Below are positions 43,080 to 52,368 of a DNA stretch of 64,000 nt, in pieces. Source of the DNA: Yinghuangia seranimata (GTDB lineage Bacteria; Actinomycetota; Actinomycetes; Streptomycetales; Streptomycetaceae). Both the position numbers and the translations under genes were made by a program. The notes beneath the pieces are model-generated. The model did no database searches. It was given only the letters and a program-made list of their open reading frames with translations, and was not told the DNA's origin. The stretch lies in contig NZ_JASAOI010000027.1 in assembly GCF_029953285.1 (NCBI RefSeq), positions 17,936 through 81,935 on the forward strand, in the 5' to 3' direction. Numbering within the stretch: position 1 is the stretch's first letter; every line of letters begins with the position of its first letter.

Positions 43080-45893
43080 TTGACCGCGTTTCTGAAGCGA
43101 ACCGTGGCCGCCGCGTGCGCGGCCGCGTCCGTATCGTTCGTCCTGCCGGCGCTGACCTCGCCGGCGTACGCCTCCCCGGTGACCGTGACGGCGGCGCCGG
43201 GCGTTCCGGCCGTCTTCGCGCCCGCCGTCGTTCCCGCCGCGGTGCCTGCGGCTGCCGCCGCCGGATATGTGAGCCGCCCGGACCTGCCGCGGTTCCACGC
43301 CGATACGACCACGCCGGGACGGCCGCACGACGGCGCGCTGTTCACGTCCTTCACGGGGCAGAGTGCAGGCGGAAACGTTCCTGCCATGGTGGTGTACGAC
43401 AACACCGGCGAGCCGCTGGGGATCCAGTCCGGCGGCACCGGTGCCCGCCCCGTCCGGTACGCGTGGGGCGAGGGCATGGCCGCCTTCACCGCGCCGAACC
43501 GGTGGGACATCTACGACGACTGGGGGCACAAAGCCGCGTCCATCCCGGTCGATTCCGTCGCCCCGCACACGGGCGCGTCGATCGCGGTGAACGTCTCCGG
43601 CGAGATCGCGGTCGTCAGCGGCACGCAGGAGGTCACGGCCGACCTGCGGCCGTACGGCGGCCCGGAGAACGGCCGGGTCCTCGTCGCCACGGTGAAGAGT
43701 GTGGCCGTGCGGACCGGCGAAGTCCTGTGGGAGTGGCGGAGCCTGACTGCCGGTCAGGAATCCTTGCCGGACCAGGGGCCGATCCCCCTGTCGGACAGCT
43801 ACCGGACCGCCTCCACCCGGACGTTCGACTACCTGGGCCTGAGCAGCGTCGCGTACTCGCGCGACGGTCGCTACGTGTACGTCAGCGCGCGCGGCACCAG
43901 CGCCGTCTATCAGCTCGACGCCGCCACCGGGCAGATCGTCGCGACGCTCGGCGGCAAGCACCCCACGCTGACCGGCCCCGCCGACATGCCGACCCCGAAC
44001 AAGCCGTTCTCCGTGGCCGTGCACGACGACGGGGCGGTCTACGTAGGCGACGTGAACCCGGGGACGGGCACCGCGCGCGGCTTGGTGTACAAGACCGGGA
44101 CGGACGGTTCGGTCCGACTGCTGAAGTCCGTGGCCCCGGACTCCGCCCCGCAGGTCACAGACACGACCAAGGGCGCCTTCCAGCCCGTGAGTTACGCGGT
44201 CTCCTTCGGCGGTACCTACGCGGGCCTGCTGTCCGCGGGCAACTGGTCGGCGGAGTACGACGTCAACGGCCAGCTGGTGTTCACCGCGACGACGCCGCAG
44301 GGGGCGTCCCCCACCACCCGCGGTATGTGGCCGAGCAGCGCGTGGAAGACCAGGCCCGACGTGGGGGCGCTGCCCTCCGAGTCGGGCGGCACCGACGTCT
44401 ACGCGAGCTGGAACGGCACCGACGTGCAGGCCTGGCGCGTCTCCGTCGGCCCCGACGCGGACCACCTGCGCGTCGTGGCGACCACGCCGCGCGCCGGGTT
44501 CGAGACGCGGATCGGCGCGTCGTACACGTCCTCGGACGTCGTCACCCGCGTCGAGGCGCTCGGCCGCAGCGGGGAGGTCCTCGGGCGCACCGACCGCGTC
44601 GCGCTGGCGCAGGTCGCCCAGGCGTACGCGGCGGCGGGCGGGAGCGAGAAGCTCGGCGCGTTCGTCTCCCGCACCGAGAGCGACGGCGAAGTCAGCGTCA
44701 GCTACATGCACGGCACCGTCACCTGGAGGCCCGCCACCGGCGCGCACGCCGTCGCCGGGGTGATCTGGGACTACCTGGCCCGCGGCAACTCGCTCGGCGC
44801 GCCCGTGTCCGACGAGTACACGCCGGCGGGATCCACCACGCCGCGCCAGGACTTCGACCGCGGAACGGTCTACGCCCTGCCGGCCGGTGCCGTCACCATG
44901 GCCGGCCCCTGGCTGACGCGGTACCGCGAACTCGGCGGCGAGCAGGGCCCCCTGGGGCTGCCCGCGGCCGACGTCAGCTCGGTGCGCGTGCCCGGCGGTG
45001 ACATGTACGTCCAGAAGTTCCAGAACGGCGCGATCACCGGCACCTACGTCAACAGCACGCAGGAACTGCACGGGATCTGGGGCGACATCTACACCAAGTG
45101 GAACGCGGCGGGCGGCGTCACCGGCCCGCTCGGCATGCCGCTCATGGAGGAGAACACGACGTCCGACGGCGGCCGCTACGTGCACTTCTCCAACTACTGG
45201 AGCATCTTCTGGTCCCCGGCGACCGGTGCGCACACGGTCGACGCCGACGTCCGCACCAAATGGGCGGAACTGGGCTGGCAGGGCGGCTTCCTCGGCTACC
45301 CGGTCACCGACAGCACCGCGTCGGCGGGCGGGCGCGTCGTGCACTTCCAGCGCGGCACGGTCGCCTGGAGCCCGGCGACCGGAGCCCACGAGGTGCACGG
45401 CGGCATTCGCGACGTCTGGATGGCGAACGGCGCCGAGCGCGGCGGGCTCGGCTTCCCGCTGGCGGACGAACTGGGCGCGGCCGACGGGGTGGGGCGTTAC
45501 AACCACTTCTCCGGCGGGGCCTCGATCTTCTGGAGCCCGGCCACCGGCGCGCACATCGTGCAGCGCGGCATCCGCGACAAGTGGGCGGCGCTCGGCTGGC
45601 AGGGCGGCGTGCTCGGCTACCCGACGAGCGACGAGCAGTCGACGCCCGCCGGGACCGGTCGCTTCAACACGTTCGAGCGCGGCTCCATCTACTGGACGTC
45701 GTGGGGCGGCACCGCGGCGGTGCGTGGCGGAATGCTGAGCACCTGGGCGTCGTTGGGATACGAGAACAGCCGCCTCGGTTACCCGCGCAGCGACGAGTAC
45801 CGCACGGACGACGGGCGCCAGCGGCAGGACTTCGACGGCGGATGGATCTTCTGGGACCCGCGTAGCCAGAAGACGACCGTCCACTACTACTGA
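43080..45893 (+). CDS. Secreted protein with arylsulfotransferase-like propeller and LGFP repeats
   Basis: A 937-residue secreted protein. TTG 43080 follows GAGGAAG and gives a clean signal peptide (TAFLKRTVAAACAAASVSFV ... SPAYA). Residues about 55-480 match the ASST-like beta-propeller (PF14269-type, SRPDLPRF, VVYDNTGEPLG, SVAYSRDGRYVYVSARGTSA). Then seven LGFP-type repeats of about 50 residues (LGAPVSDE, LGLPAAD, LGMPLMEE, LGYPVTDS, LGFPLADE, LGYPTSDE, LGYPRSDE) follow, with fully preserved SPATGAH between them. LGFP repeats are thought to bind cell-envelope material, so it may be an envelope-attached enzyme. Catalytic His in ASST enzymes was not identified. Confidence 0.85.
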   Translation: MTAFLKRTVAAACAAASVSFVLPALTSPAYASPVTVTAAPGVPAVFAPAVVPAAVPAAAAAGYVSRPDLPRFHADTTTPGRPHDGALFTSFTGQSAGGNVPAMVVYDNTGEPLGIQSGGTGARPVRYAWGEGMAAFTAPNRWDIYDDWGHKAASIPVDSVAPHTGASIAVNVSGEIAVVSGTQEVTADLRPYGGPENGRVLVATVKSVAVRTGEVLWEWRSLTAGQESLPDQGPIPLSDSYRTASTRTFDYLGLSSVAYSRDGRYVYVSARGTSAVYQLDAATGQIVATLGGKHPTLTGPADMPTPNKPFSVAVHDDGAVYVGDVNPGTGTARGLVYKTGTDGSVRLLKSVAPDSAPQVTDTTKGAFQPVSYAVSFGGTYAGLLSAGNWSAEYDVNGQLVFTATTPQGASPTTRGMWPSSAWKTRPDVGALPSESGGTDVYASWNGTDVQAWRVSVGPDADHLRVVATTPRAGFETRIGASYTSSDVVTRVEALGRSGEVLGRTDRVALAQVAQAYAAAGGSEKLGAFVSRTESDGEVSVSYMHGTVTWRPATGAHAVAGVIWDYLARGNSLGAPVSDEYTPAGSTTPRQDFDRGTVYALPAGAVTMAGPWLTRYRELGGEQGPLGLPAADVSSVRVPGGDMYVQKFQNGAITGTYVNSTQELHGIWGDIYTKWNAAGGVTGPLGMPLMEENTTSDGGRYVHFSNYWSIFWSPATGAHTVDADVRTKWAELGWQGGFLGYPVTDSTASAGGRVVHFQRGTVAWSPATGAHEVHGGIRDVWMANGAERGGLGFPLADELGAADGVGRYNHFSGGASIFWSPATGAHIVQRGIRDKWAALGWQGGVLGYPTSDEQSTPAGTGRFNTFERGSIYWTSWGGTAAVRGGMLSTWASLGYENSRLGYPRSDEYRTDDGRQRQDFDGGWIFWDPRSQKTTVHYY

Positions 45894-45959
45894 ACCACCG
45901 GCCGGTCCACGACGGCCCGGAACGGCCTGAACGACGGTGCCACTCAAGGGGGATCGCAC

Positions 45960-46979
45960 ATGCGTTACCGGCTCTTCGGGAACACGGGGCTGCGCGTATC
46001 GGAGTTGTTCTTCGGGGCGATGACGTTCGGGGACGCGGGGACGGTCGGGGCGGCGCCGGAGGAGTGCCGGCGGATGGTCGACGCGTACGAGGACGCGGGC
46101 GGGAATGTGATCGACACCGCCGTCAACTACCGGGGCGGGCAGAGCGAGGAGATCCTCGGCACGGTCCTCGAAGGCCGCCGCGACCGGTTCGTCGTGGCGA
46201 CCAAGTACACGCTGACGCGCGACGGTTCGGACCCGAACGCGGCGGGCAACCACCGCAAGAACCTCCGCCTTTCGCTGGAGACCAGCCTCAAGCGCCTGCG
46301 CACCGACTACATAGACGTCTACTGGGTGCACATCTGGGACCGGCAGACGCCGATCGAGGAGACGATGCGCGCCCTCGACGACGCGGTGCGGGCGGGCAAG
46401 GTGCTGTACGTCGGGATCTCGGACGCGCCCGCCTGGGTCGTGTCGCGGGCCAACACGCTGGCCGAGTGGCGGGGTTGGACGCCGTTTGCGGGACTGCAGG
46501 TGCCGTACAACCTGCTCAACCGCGACATCGAGCGGGAACTGCTGCCGATGGCCTTCGACTTCGGCATGAGCGTCGCCGCGTGGGGGCCGCTGGCGAGCGG
46601 TGTGCTGTCCGGCAAGTTCACCCGCCCCGGCGGCGCCGAGGCCGGCACCCGCGTCGACCCCGGGACGCTCGGCGACCGCGACCATGCGGCCGCCCGTGCC
46701 GTGCAGGAGGTCGCCGACGAGCTGGGCGTCACCGCGTCGCAGGTCGCCATCGCGTGGACGCGGGCGCGCTCGCGCGCCGTGCACCCGATCATCGGGGCGC
46801 GGACCGTCGAGCAGCTCAAGGACAACCTCGGCGCGGCCGAACTCGACCTGCCGGCCGAGGCGGTCGCCCGACTGGACGGTGCGGTCGACTTCGCGCTGGG
46901 GTTCCCGCACGACTTCATGGCCTCGACGCACAACTGGGTCTACGGGGAGACCGCGGGACGGCTCGACGGGCGCGGCTGA
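45960..46979 (+). CDS. Aldo-keto reductase
   Basis: A 339-residue NADPH-dependent reductase of the AKR fold. The catalytic tetrad is Asp in VIDTAVNY (about residue 52), Tyr in NYRGGQSEE (about 57), Lys in VATKYT (about 82) and His in VYWVHIWD (about 122). The nucleotide-binding part is near the C-terminus (GARTVEQLKDNLGA). ATG 45960 follows AAGGGGG. It stands between the secreted LGFP protein and an SDR gene, all on plus. Substrate unknown; similar to YajO/general stress AKRs. Confidence 0.93.
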   Translation: MRYRLFGNTGLRVSELFFGAMTFGDAGTVGAAPEECRRMVDAYEDAGGNVIDTAVNYRGGQSEEILGTVLEGRRDRFVVATKYTLTRDGSDPNAAGNHRKNLRLSLETSLKRLRTDYIDVYWVHIWDRQTPIEETMRALDDAVRAGKVLYVGISDAPAWVVSRANTLAEWRGWTPFAGLQVPYNLLNRDIERELLPMAFDFGMSVAAWGPLASGVLSGKFTRPGGAEAGTRVDPGTLGDRDHAAARAVQEVADELGVTASQVAIAWTRARSRAVHPIIGARTVEQLKDNLGAAELDLPAEAVARLDGAVDFALGFPHDFMASTHNWVYGETAGRLDGRG

Positions 46980-47056
46980 ATATGGGCCGCGGCGGCGGGC
47001 ATCCGCGAAGATCACCGGTACGGGGAGACCGGCCGGCGATCGGACGAGGAGCACAC

Positions 47057-47752
47057 ATGGCACGCGTGGCGCTGGTGACGGGTGCGAACCGCGGCATCGG
47101 CCGCGAAGTGGCGCGGCAGCTGGCGGCACGCGGCGACACGGTGCTGCTGACCGCGCGCACGAAGGACAGCGCGGCGACGGCCGCCGCAGCGCTGTCCGCG
47201 GAGGGGCTCGACGTCCACCCGCTCGTGCTCGACGTGACCTCCGACGCCGACGTCGCCCGGGCGGCCGCCGAGGTCGGCGACCGTTTCGGGCGCCTCGACG
47301 TGCTGGTCAACAACGCGGCGATCCACTACGACACGTGGCAGCGCGCCGCCGAGGCCGACCTCGCGGTCGTGCACGAGGCGATGGACACCAACCTGTACGG
47401 GCCGTGGCGGTGCGTGCAGGCGTTCCTGCCGCTGCTGCGGGCCGGCGGGCACGGCCGGATCGTCAACGTGTCCAGCGCGGCCGCGTCGCTGACCGAGATG
47501 GGCGGCGGGACGCCCGCCTACGGGACGTCCAAGGTCGCCCTCAACGCGCTCACCCGCATGCTCGCCGCGGAGCTGCGGCACGACGGGATCCTGGTCAACG
47601 CGGTCTGCCCCGGCTGGGTCGCGACCGACATGGGCGGCCCCGGCGGCCGTCCCGTCGCCGAGGGGGCGTCCAGCGTGGTGTGGGCGGCGACGCTGCCGGA
47701 CGGCGGCCCGACGGGCGGGTTCTTCCAGGACGGCGTGGCCGTGGCCTGGTAG
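47057..47752 (+). CDS. Short-chain dehydrogenase/reductase (SDR)
   Basis: A 231-residue classical SDR. The Rossmann motif is TGANRGIG (about residues 8-15), the NNAA motif is VLVNNAAIHY (about 83-92), and the active site is Ser in NVSSAAAS (about 140), Tyr and Lys in YGTSK (about 155-159). ATG 47057 follows GAGGAG. It is 77 bp after the AKR gene and may be co-transcribed. Its alcohol or ketone substrate is unknown. Confidence 0.93.
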   Translation: MARVALVTGANRGIGREVARQLAARGDTVLLTARTKDSAATAAAALSAEGLDVHPLVLDVTSDADVARAAAEVGDRFGRLDVLVNNAAIHYDTWQRAAEADLAVVHEAMDTNLYGPWRCVQAFLPLLRAGGHGRIVNVSSAAASLTEMGGGTPAYGTSKVALNALTRMLAAELRHDGILVNAVCPGWVATDMGGPGGRPVAEGASSVVWAATLPDGGPTGGFFQDGVAVAW

Positions 47753-48021
47753 GCGGCGTCGTCGTCGGGGGGAGACGGGGCGACGTCCACGCGGTAGCCG
47801 GACGGTGGCCGCCGACTGACGGGCCGGGAGGACCCGCACAGCGGTGGTCGGGATGGTTTGTCACTCTTCCTCCGCATACGGCGGAAGATTTCAGCGGCCG
47901 AACACCCGTACGCACTGCCGCCGCCACACCGAATCCAGTCCCGGCCGGGATGAAGAGGAGTGCGGCGCCGCACCCGTGGCGCCGTCACGCCCCGGCCGGA
48001 CCGCCGGGTACGGGAGACCTC

Positions 48022-48984
48022 ATGAGCGCGCCCGCACCTGCCCCCGCCCCAGCGCCCACCAAGAACCCGGGTCCGAGCACCGCGCCGGCGCCCGCCGCCG
48101 AACCGGCTTACGGGCTGCCCCGGAACGCCTTCGAGACCCCCGGCGACCCCAACACCGCCCGCGCGATGGCCGCCCGCGCGTCCGCCGCCGCCGTGGTGTC
48201 CGCGGCCGCGGCCCGCGTCGTCGCGGGCACCGGAATGCCGGCCGCCGAACCCGCCGCGCCCCGCTACACCGTCGGACTCGCCCGCGACCTCGCCGAGGTC
48301 CGCGCCGCGCAGCTGCTGCGCCACCAGGTGTTCGCCGGCGAACTCGGCGCGCGCCTCGACAGCCTCGAACCGGGCCTCGACGTCGACGAGTTCGACGCGC
48401 ACTGCGACCACCTCGTGGTGCGCGAGGAGAACACGGGAGCCGTCGTCGGCACCTACCGCCTCCTCCCGCCCGGCCGCGCGGCCGCCCTGGGACGCCGCTA
48501 CGCCGACGGCGAGTTCGCCCTCGGCGGCCAGAACGTCCTCCACGACGACCTCGTCGAGGTCGGCCGCTCCTGCGTCCACCCCGACCACCGCGAAGGCGCG
48601 GTGATCGGCCTCATGTGGGCCGGCATCGCGCGCTACCTCGTCGACAGCGGCCACAACTGGCTCGCCGGATGCTGCTCGGTCCCGCTGAACGACGGCGGCA
48701 CGCTGGCGGCGGCGGTGTGGGACGAGGTCTCCCGCAAGCACATGGCCCCCGCCGAGTACCGGGTCCGCCCCTACCGCCCCTGGGACCCGACCGGCGCGCC
48801 CGCGCCGGAAGGACGCGTGCCGCTGCCGGCACTCCTGCGCGGCTACCTGCGCCTGGGCGCGTGGGTGTGCGGCGAGCCCGCGTACGACCCGGACTTCGAG
48901 TGCGCCGACTTCTACGTACTCCTGTCCCTGCGCCGCACCGACGCCCGCTACCTGCGCAGATTCCTCGCCCTGGACTCGGCGTGA
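48022..48984 (+). CDS. OlsB-like acyl-ACP N-acyltransferase (GNAT-like)
   Basis: A 320-residue protein of the Acetyltransf_5/OlsB type. After 80 residues of Ala/Pro-rich sequence, the domain has DVDEFDAHCDHLVVRE (about residues 122-137), VVGTYRLL and VEVGRSCVHPDHREGAVIGL (about 180-199). OlsB transfers a 3-hydroxyacyl group to ornithine in ornithine-lipid synthesis; S. coelicolor makes such lipids with an OlsB/OlsA pair. ATG 48022 follows GGGAG. Its stop overlaps the PlsC-like gene as GTGA, so this may be an ornithine-lipid or N-acyl amino-acid operon; hydroxyl-acyl specificity is unproven. Confidence 0.82.
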   Translation: MSAPAPAPAPAPTKNPGPSTAPAPAAEPAYGLPRNAFETPGDPNTARAMAARASAAAVVSAAAARVVAGTGMPAAEPAAPRYTVGLARDLAEVRAAQLLRHQVFAGELGARLDSLEPGLDVDEFDAHCDHLVVREENTGAVVGTYRLLPPGRAAALGRRYADGEFALGGQNVLHDDLVEVGRSCVHPDHREGAVIGLMWAGIARYLVDSGHNWLAGCCSVPLNDGGTLAAAVWDEVSRKHMAPAEYRVRPYRPWDPTGAPAPEGRVPLPALLRGYLRLGAWVCGEPAYDPDFECADFYVLLSLRRTDARYLRRFLALDSA

Positions 48985-50234
48985 GAACGCCGGCGGGCGC
49001 GGACAACCTGGACGCCCTGACCCGGCACCCCGACGGGACCGCCTCCGGCGCGGAGTTCGCGACGACGAGTGCCGCGGGCGGGGCGACAGCTGTCGGGGCC
49101 GACGCTACCGCCTGCCGCTCGGTGGCCGGGGGTGGCAGGGGAACGGCGCTGCCAGGGTCGCTGAAGCCGCCGCTGCCGGTGCTCGCCGGCGCGGGGCTCG
49201 CGGAGGCGAGTGCCGTGGGCGCGGCAGGATCCGACGCGACCACCGTCGTGCCCGGTCCCGTCGGGCACGCGGCCTCGTCCGGGGCGCCCGGTCGTACCGG
49301 GTCCGTCTCGGGGGCGCCCGCTGAGAGTGCCAGCGCGATGCCGTCTGCCCGTGCGCATCGCGGCCCCGTCCCGCATGCGGTCGCCGAGTCCGTTGTCGAC
49401 GTGCACCCCGGGCCGGTGCCTGCCTGGGTTCCGTGTGCGCCGTGCAGCCCTCGGGCCTGTCTCGTCGAGGCTTCCCGGGCCCGCGTGGGGCTTGTGCGGC
49501 GCGTTCTGCGGTGTGTGGGCTGTCTGTTCGTGGTCGTCGCGGGTCTGGTCGCGTTGCCTGTCGTGGCGCGGCTGGGTGCGGAGCGTCGGACGCGGCTTGT
49601 GCGCGTGTGGGCTCGGGCCGTGCCGCGGGCGCTTGGGGTGCGGGTCAATGTGTCGGGGGAGGTGCGCGAGACCGGCGGGGTGCTGGTCGTCGCGAACCAC
49701 GTGTCGTGGCTGGACGTCGCCGCCGTGGCGGCCGTGCGTCCGGCGCGGATGGTCGCCAAGCGCGAGGTCGGCGGCTGGCCGGTGCTCGGGCGGTTCGTGG
49801 CCCTCGGCGGCACGTTGTTCGTGGCGCGTGACCGGCCTCGTGCCCTGCCGGGCGAAGTCGCCGCACTGGCCGGGACGTTGCGCGGAGGGTCGGCGGTCGC
49901 GGTGTTCCCGGAGGGCAGTACGTGGTGCGGCGCCCGCATGGGCGGGTTCCGGCGGGCGGTGTTCCAGGCCGCGTTGGACGCCGACGTGCCGGTGCGGCCT
50001 CTGGCCGTCGCCTACCGGGGCGCCGACGGCGAACCGGCCCACGTGGCGGCCTTCGTGGGCGACGACACCCTCGGGGCGTCGGTGTGGCGCGTCGCGGGCG
50101 CGCGTGGACTCTCCGTCGAGGTGCGGGTGCTGCCGGCCATCCCGGCGGGCGCCCACCAGGACCGCCGTGGTCTCGCCCGCGCCGCCGAGCACGCGGTGCG
50201 GGCGGCCGTTCCCGGCGCCGAGCACCCGCTCTGA
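48981..50234 (+). CDS. PlsC-type 1-acyl-glycerol-phosphate acyltransferase-like protein (OlsA-like)
   Basis: A 417-residue protein. An unusually long N-terminal part of about 165 residues is Ala/Ser/Gly/Pro-rich and looks disordered. Then one membrane segment (VLRCVGCLFVVVAGLVALPV) and a PlsC domain follow. The domain has NHVSWLD (the HxxxxD catalytic motif, about residue 233), FVARDRPR and FPEGSTW (about 309-315). GTG 48981 overlaps the OlsB-like stop as GTGA. With OlsB it would add the second acyl chain of ornithine-like lipids. An internal start could give a shorter protein. Confidence 0.85.
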   Translation: MRTPAGADNLDALTRHPDGTASGAEFATTSAAGGATAVGADATACRSVAGGGRGTALPGSLKPPLPVLAGAGLAEASAVGAAGSDATTVVPGPVGHAASSGAPGRTGSVSGAPAESASAMPSARAHRGPVPHAVAESVVDVHPGPVPAWVPCAPCSPRACLVEASRARVGLVRRVLRCVGCLFVVVAGLVALPVVARLGAERRTRLVRVWARAVPRALGVRVNVSGEVRETGGVLVVANHVSWLDVAAVAAVRPARMVAKREVGGWPVLGRFVALGGTLFVARDRPRALPGEVAALAGTLRGGSAVAVFPEGSTWCGARMGGFRRAVFQAALDADVPVRPLAVAYRGADGEPAHVAAFVGDDTLGASVWRVAGARGLSVEVRVLPAIPAGAHQDRRGLARAAEHAVRAAVPGAEHPL

Positions 50235-50301
50235 CCCGGGATCCCCACCCACGCCGACCCGTTCGTCGGCCGGACCCGCGCCCGCGGAAACCGCCGGAAC
50301 G

Positions 50302-50338
50302 CGACAGGCGCCGGACCCCGGTGGTCCGGCGCCTGTCG
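50302..50338. terminator. Bidirectional terminator between the PlsC-like gene and nagA
   Basis: A perfect 16-bp stem (CGACAGGCGCCGGACC at 50302-50317, complement 50323-50338) with a CCGGT loop between two convergent genes. Confidence 0.8.
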
Positions 50339-50437
50339 GCGTGCACTCCGGTGCGGTGGCAGCCGCTTCGGAGGGTGGCGGTGAGGGCCTTACAGTGCGG
50401 CTGAGGGCCGCCCGCCACGTTTTCGGTGGGCGCCGGG

Positions 50438-51640
50438 TCAGGCCCCCAAGGTCGCGGCCGCCGCCGCTGCAGGCGCCGTGTCAGCCGCTGCGGTGAAGAC
50501 CGTCTCGCCCGCCACCCAGGTCTGACGAACGTTCAGTTCATCGTCCCACCACACCAGGTCGGCGGCCGCACCGGGCGCGATGCGGCCCAGGTCGGCGCGG
50601 CCGAGCGCGTCGGCGGGGACGGTCGAACCGCACGTGACGACTTCGGCCAGACCGTGGCCGAGGGCGACGAGGTTGCGGACCGCCTGGTCCAGCGTGAGCG
50701 CGGATCCGGCGATGGTGCCGTCCGGGTTGCGGGGGACGTCGCCCTCCGCCAGCGTCACGTCGACGTCGCCGAGCCGGTAGCGGCCGGGCGGCATGCCGGC
50801 GGCGGCCATGGCGTCGGTCACGAGCGCCGTGCGCTTGCCGGCGATCCGCAGGACGAGCGAGCACACGGCGGGCACGACGTGGTGCAGGTCGGCGATGAGC
50901 CCGGGGGTGAGCCGCGGGTCGGTCAGCGCGGCGCCGACGACGCCCGGCTCGCGGTGGCCGAGGCCGCGCATGGCGTTGAACAGGTGGGTGACGAGCGTCG
51001 CGCCCGCGTCGGCGGCGGCGCCCACCTCGGCGGCGGTGGCGTCGCTGTGGCCGATCGACACCTTGATGCCGGCCTCGACGAGGCGCCGCACGGCCTCGGT
51101 GCCGCCGGGGAGTTCGGGGGCGAGCGTCACGAGCGCGAGGACGCCGCGGACGGCGGGGTCGCCCAGCAGCCGGTCGACGAGCTCCGGCGCGGGCTCGAGC
51201 AGGTGTTCCTTGGGGTGGGTGCCGCCTTTGGCGGGGGACAGGAACGGGCCTTCGAGGTGCACGCCGAGCACCCGGGCGACGGGCTCGGCGGCCAGCGTCG
51301 CCCGGGTGGTGTGGGCCCGGGCCAGGGCGGCGACCAGGGTGTCCATGGCTCCGGTGATGAACGTCGGCAGGAACGCCGTGACGCCGGTCCCGGCGAGGCG
51401 GCCCGCGACCGTGCGCCACTCGTCGGGCGTGGAGGCCACGAAGTCGACGCCGAACGCGCCGTTGACCTGCAGGTCGATGAGCCCCGGGGTGAGCACGCCG
51501 GACGGCAGCGCGAGGTGGTCCGGCGCGGGCGGCGGCACGGTGTCCTCGACGCGCACCACGAGGCCGTCCTCGACCACGACCGCGCCGGGACCGACGATGC
51601 GGCCGCCGACGAGCAGCCGGGGCGCCGAGATGGTGGCCAC
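50438..51640 (-). CDS. nagA: N-acetylglucosamine-6-phosphate deacetylase
   Basis: A 400-residue metal-dependent amidohydrolase that makes glucosamine-6-phosphate, the DasR ligand. The family marks are LIDLQVNGAFGVDF (about residues 59-72), VHLEGPFLS (about 131-139), VSIGHSDAT (about 194-202), THLFNAMR (about 214-221) and ALVTDAMAAAG. GTG 51640 follows GGAAGGA. Two dre-like boxes lie 92-126 bp upstream, so it is probably repressed by DasR together with dasABC 14 kb away. Confidence 0.95.
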   Translation of the reverse strand: MATISAPRLLVGGRIVGPGAVVVEDGLVVRVEDTVPPPAPDHLALPSGVLTPGLIDLQVNGAFGVDFVASTPDEWRTVAGRLAGTGVTAFLPTFITGAMDTLVAALARAHTTRATLAAEPVARVLGVHLEGPFLSPAKGGTHPKEHLLEPAPELVDRLLGDPAVRGVLALVTLAPELPGGTEAVRRLVEAGIKVSIGHSDATAAEVGAAADAGATLVTHLFNAMRGLGHREPGVVGAALTDPRLTPGLIADLHHVVPAVCSLVLRIAGKRTALVTDAMAAAGMPPGRYRLGDVDVTLAEGDVPRNPDGTIAGSALTLDQAVRNLVALGHGLAEVVTCGSTVPADALGRADLGRIAPGAAADLVWWDDELNVRQTWVAGETVFTAAADTAPAAAAAATLGA

Positions 51641-51731
51641 GCGCGCGGTCCTTCCCTCAAAGGTGCCGCTACCCCGGCGGGTGCGACGTCCGCCGGGGTA
51701 GCGCCTCCTGGATCAGAGCAACGCGGACCAT

Positions 51732-51747
51732 TGTGGTTCAGACCAAT
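51732..51747. promoter_or_regulatory. DasR-responsive element upstream of nagA (box 1)
   Basis: TGTGGTTCAGACCAAT matches 11 of 16 positions of the dre consensus ACTGGTCTAGACCACT; TGGT and AGACCA halves are intact. Confidence 0.65.
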
Positions 51748-51750
51748 CCC

Positions 51751-51766
51751 AGATGTCTAGACCAAT
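51751..51766. promoter_or_regulatory. DasR-responsive element upstream of nagA (box 2)
   Basis: AGATGTCTAGACCAAT matches 12 of 16 positions of the dre consensus, with GTCTAGACCA perfect. Confidence 0.7.
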
Positions 51767-51956
51767 CGCGCAGGATGGCCGGGAGGCCCGCGCCACACCG
51801 TTCGCGGGCATGCTTGAGGCGCAGGTCGGCGCGCCGCGGCGGGCCCACCAACCGCAGCGTCGGGGGAGGAGGACGGCCTCGCGGACGAGCGAGTCGGCGA
51901 CCTCACATGGCCGCGTCCGCCGGCACCTCTAGTGGCCGGGCCACGTCCGCGTCCGA

Positions 51957-52130
51957 TCACACGGCCGCGTCGGCCAGCGTCTCCAGTGCCCGCGCGACGT
52001 CCGCGTCCGTCAGGTCGGCGCGGGCCGCGAGGCGTAGGCGGGAGATACCGTCCGGGACGGACGGCGGGCGGAAGCAGCCCACGCGCACGCCCGCGTCGCA
52101 CGCCCGCCGGTCGGCGTCCGGGCTCACCGC
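51957..52130 (-). pseudogene. Remnant of a bioF 3' end (partial duplication)
   Basis: On the minus strand this region encodes about 45 residues nearly identical to the C-terminus of the intact BioF just downstream (AGVRVGCFRPPSVPDGISRL ... ADLTDADVARALETLAD), including its own stop at 51957. Upstream the match decays (SPDADRRACDAG versus EPDAAFAASQRCADAG). A weaker third fragment (CACCTCTAGTGGCCGGGCCA, about 51924-51957) lies beyond. No start or upstream body remains, so it is not functional. The flanking DNA of 51768-51956 and 52131-52368 holds no gene. Confidence 0.8.
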
Positions 52131-52368
52131 ACGGATCCGCAGGATCAGGTCCGCGGCACGGCGCCGCCGGGGCGCGGCACGGCGCCGCCTGCGGTGTGCC
52201 GGCCATGTCGCGGGCGAAGTCCTCCCGCTCCTCGGCGGTCTCGCGGACGGACCGGCCGGCGACATCAGGTGCGTCGCGTTCCGGTCCCTCGGCGCGCTCG
52301 CGCCTCGGGGGTGCGGGGGGCCTCCTCCGCGGATCAGGACCACGGCATCGGCCGATCCGCTCCGCCCG

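Noticed and set aside
42945..47129. Long minus-strand open frame (1394 codons) opposite the ASST/LGFP and aldo-keto reductase genes
   Set aside because: It arises from GC-rich codon bias on the true plus-strand genes; it has no domain pattern, is Arg/Gly/Val-rich and spans several real genes.
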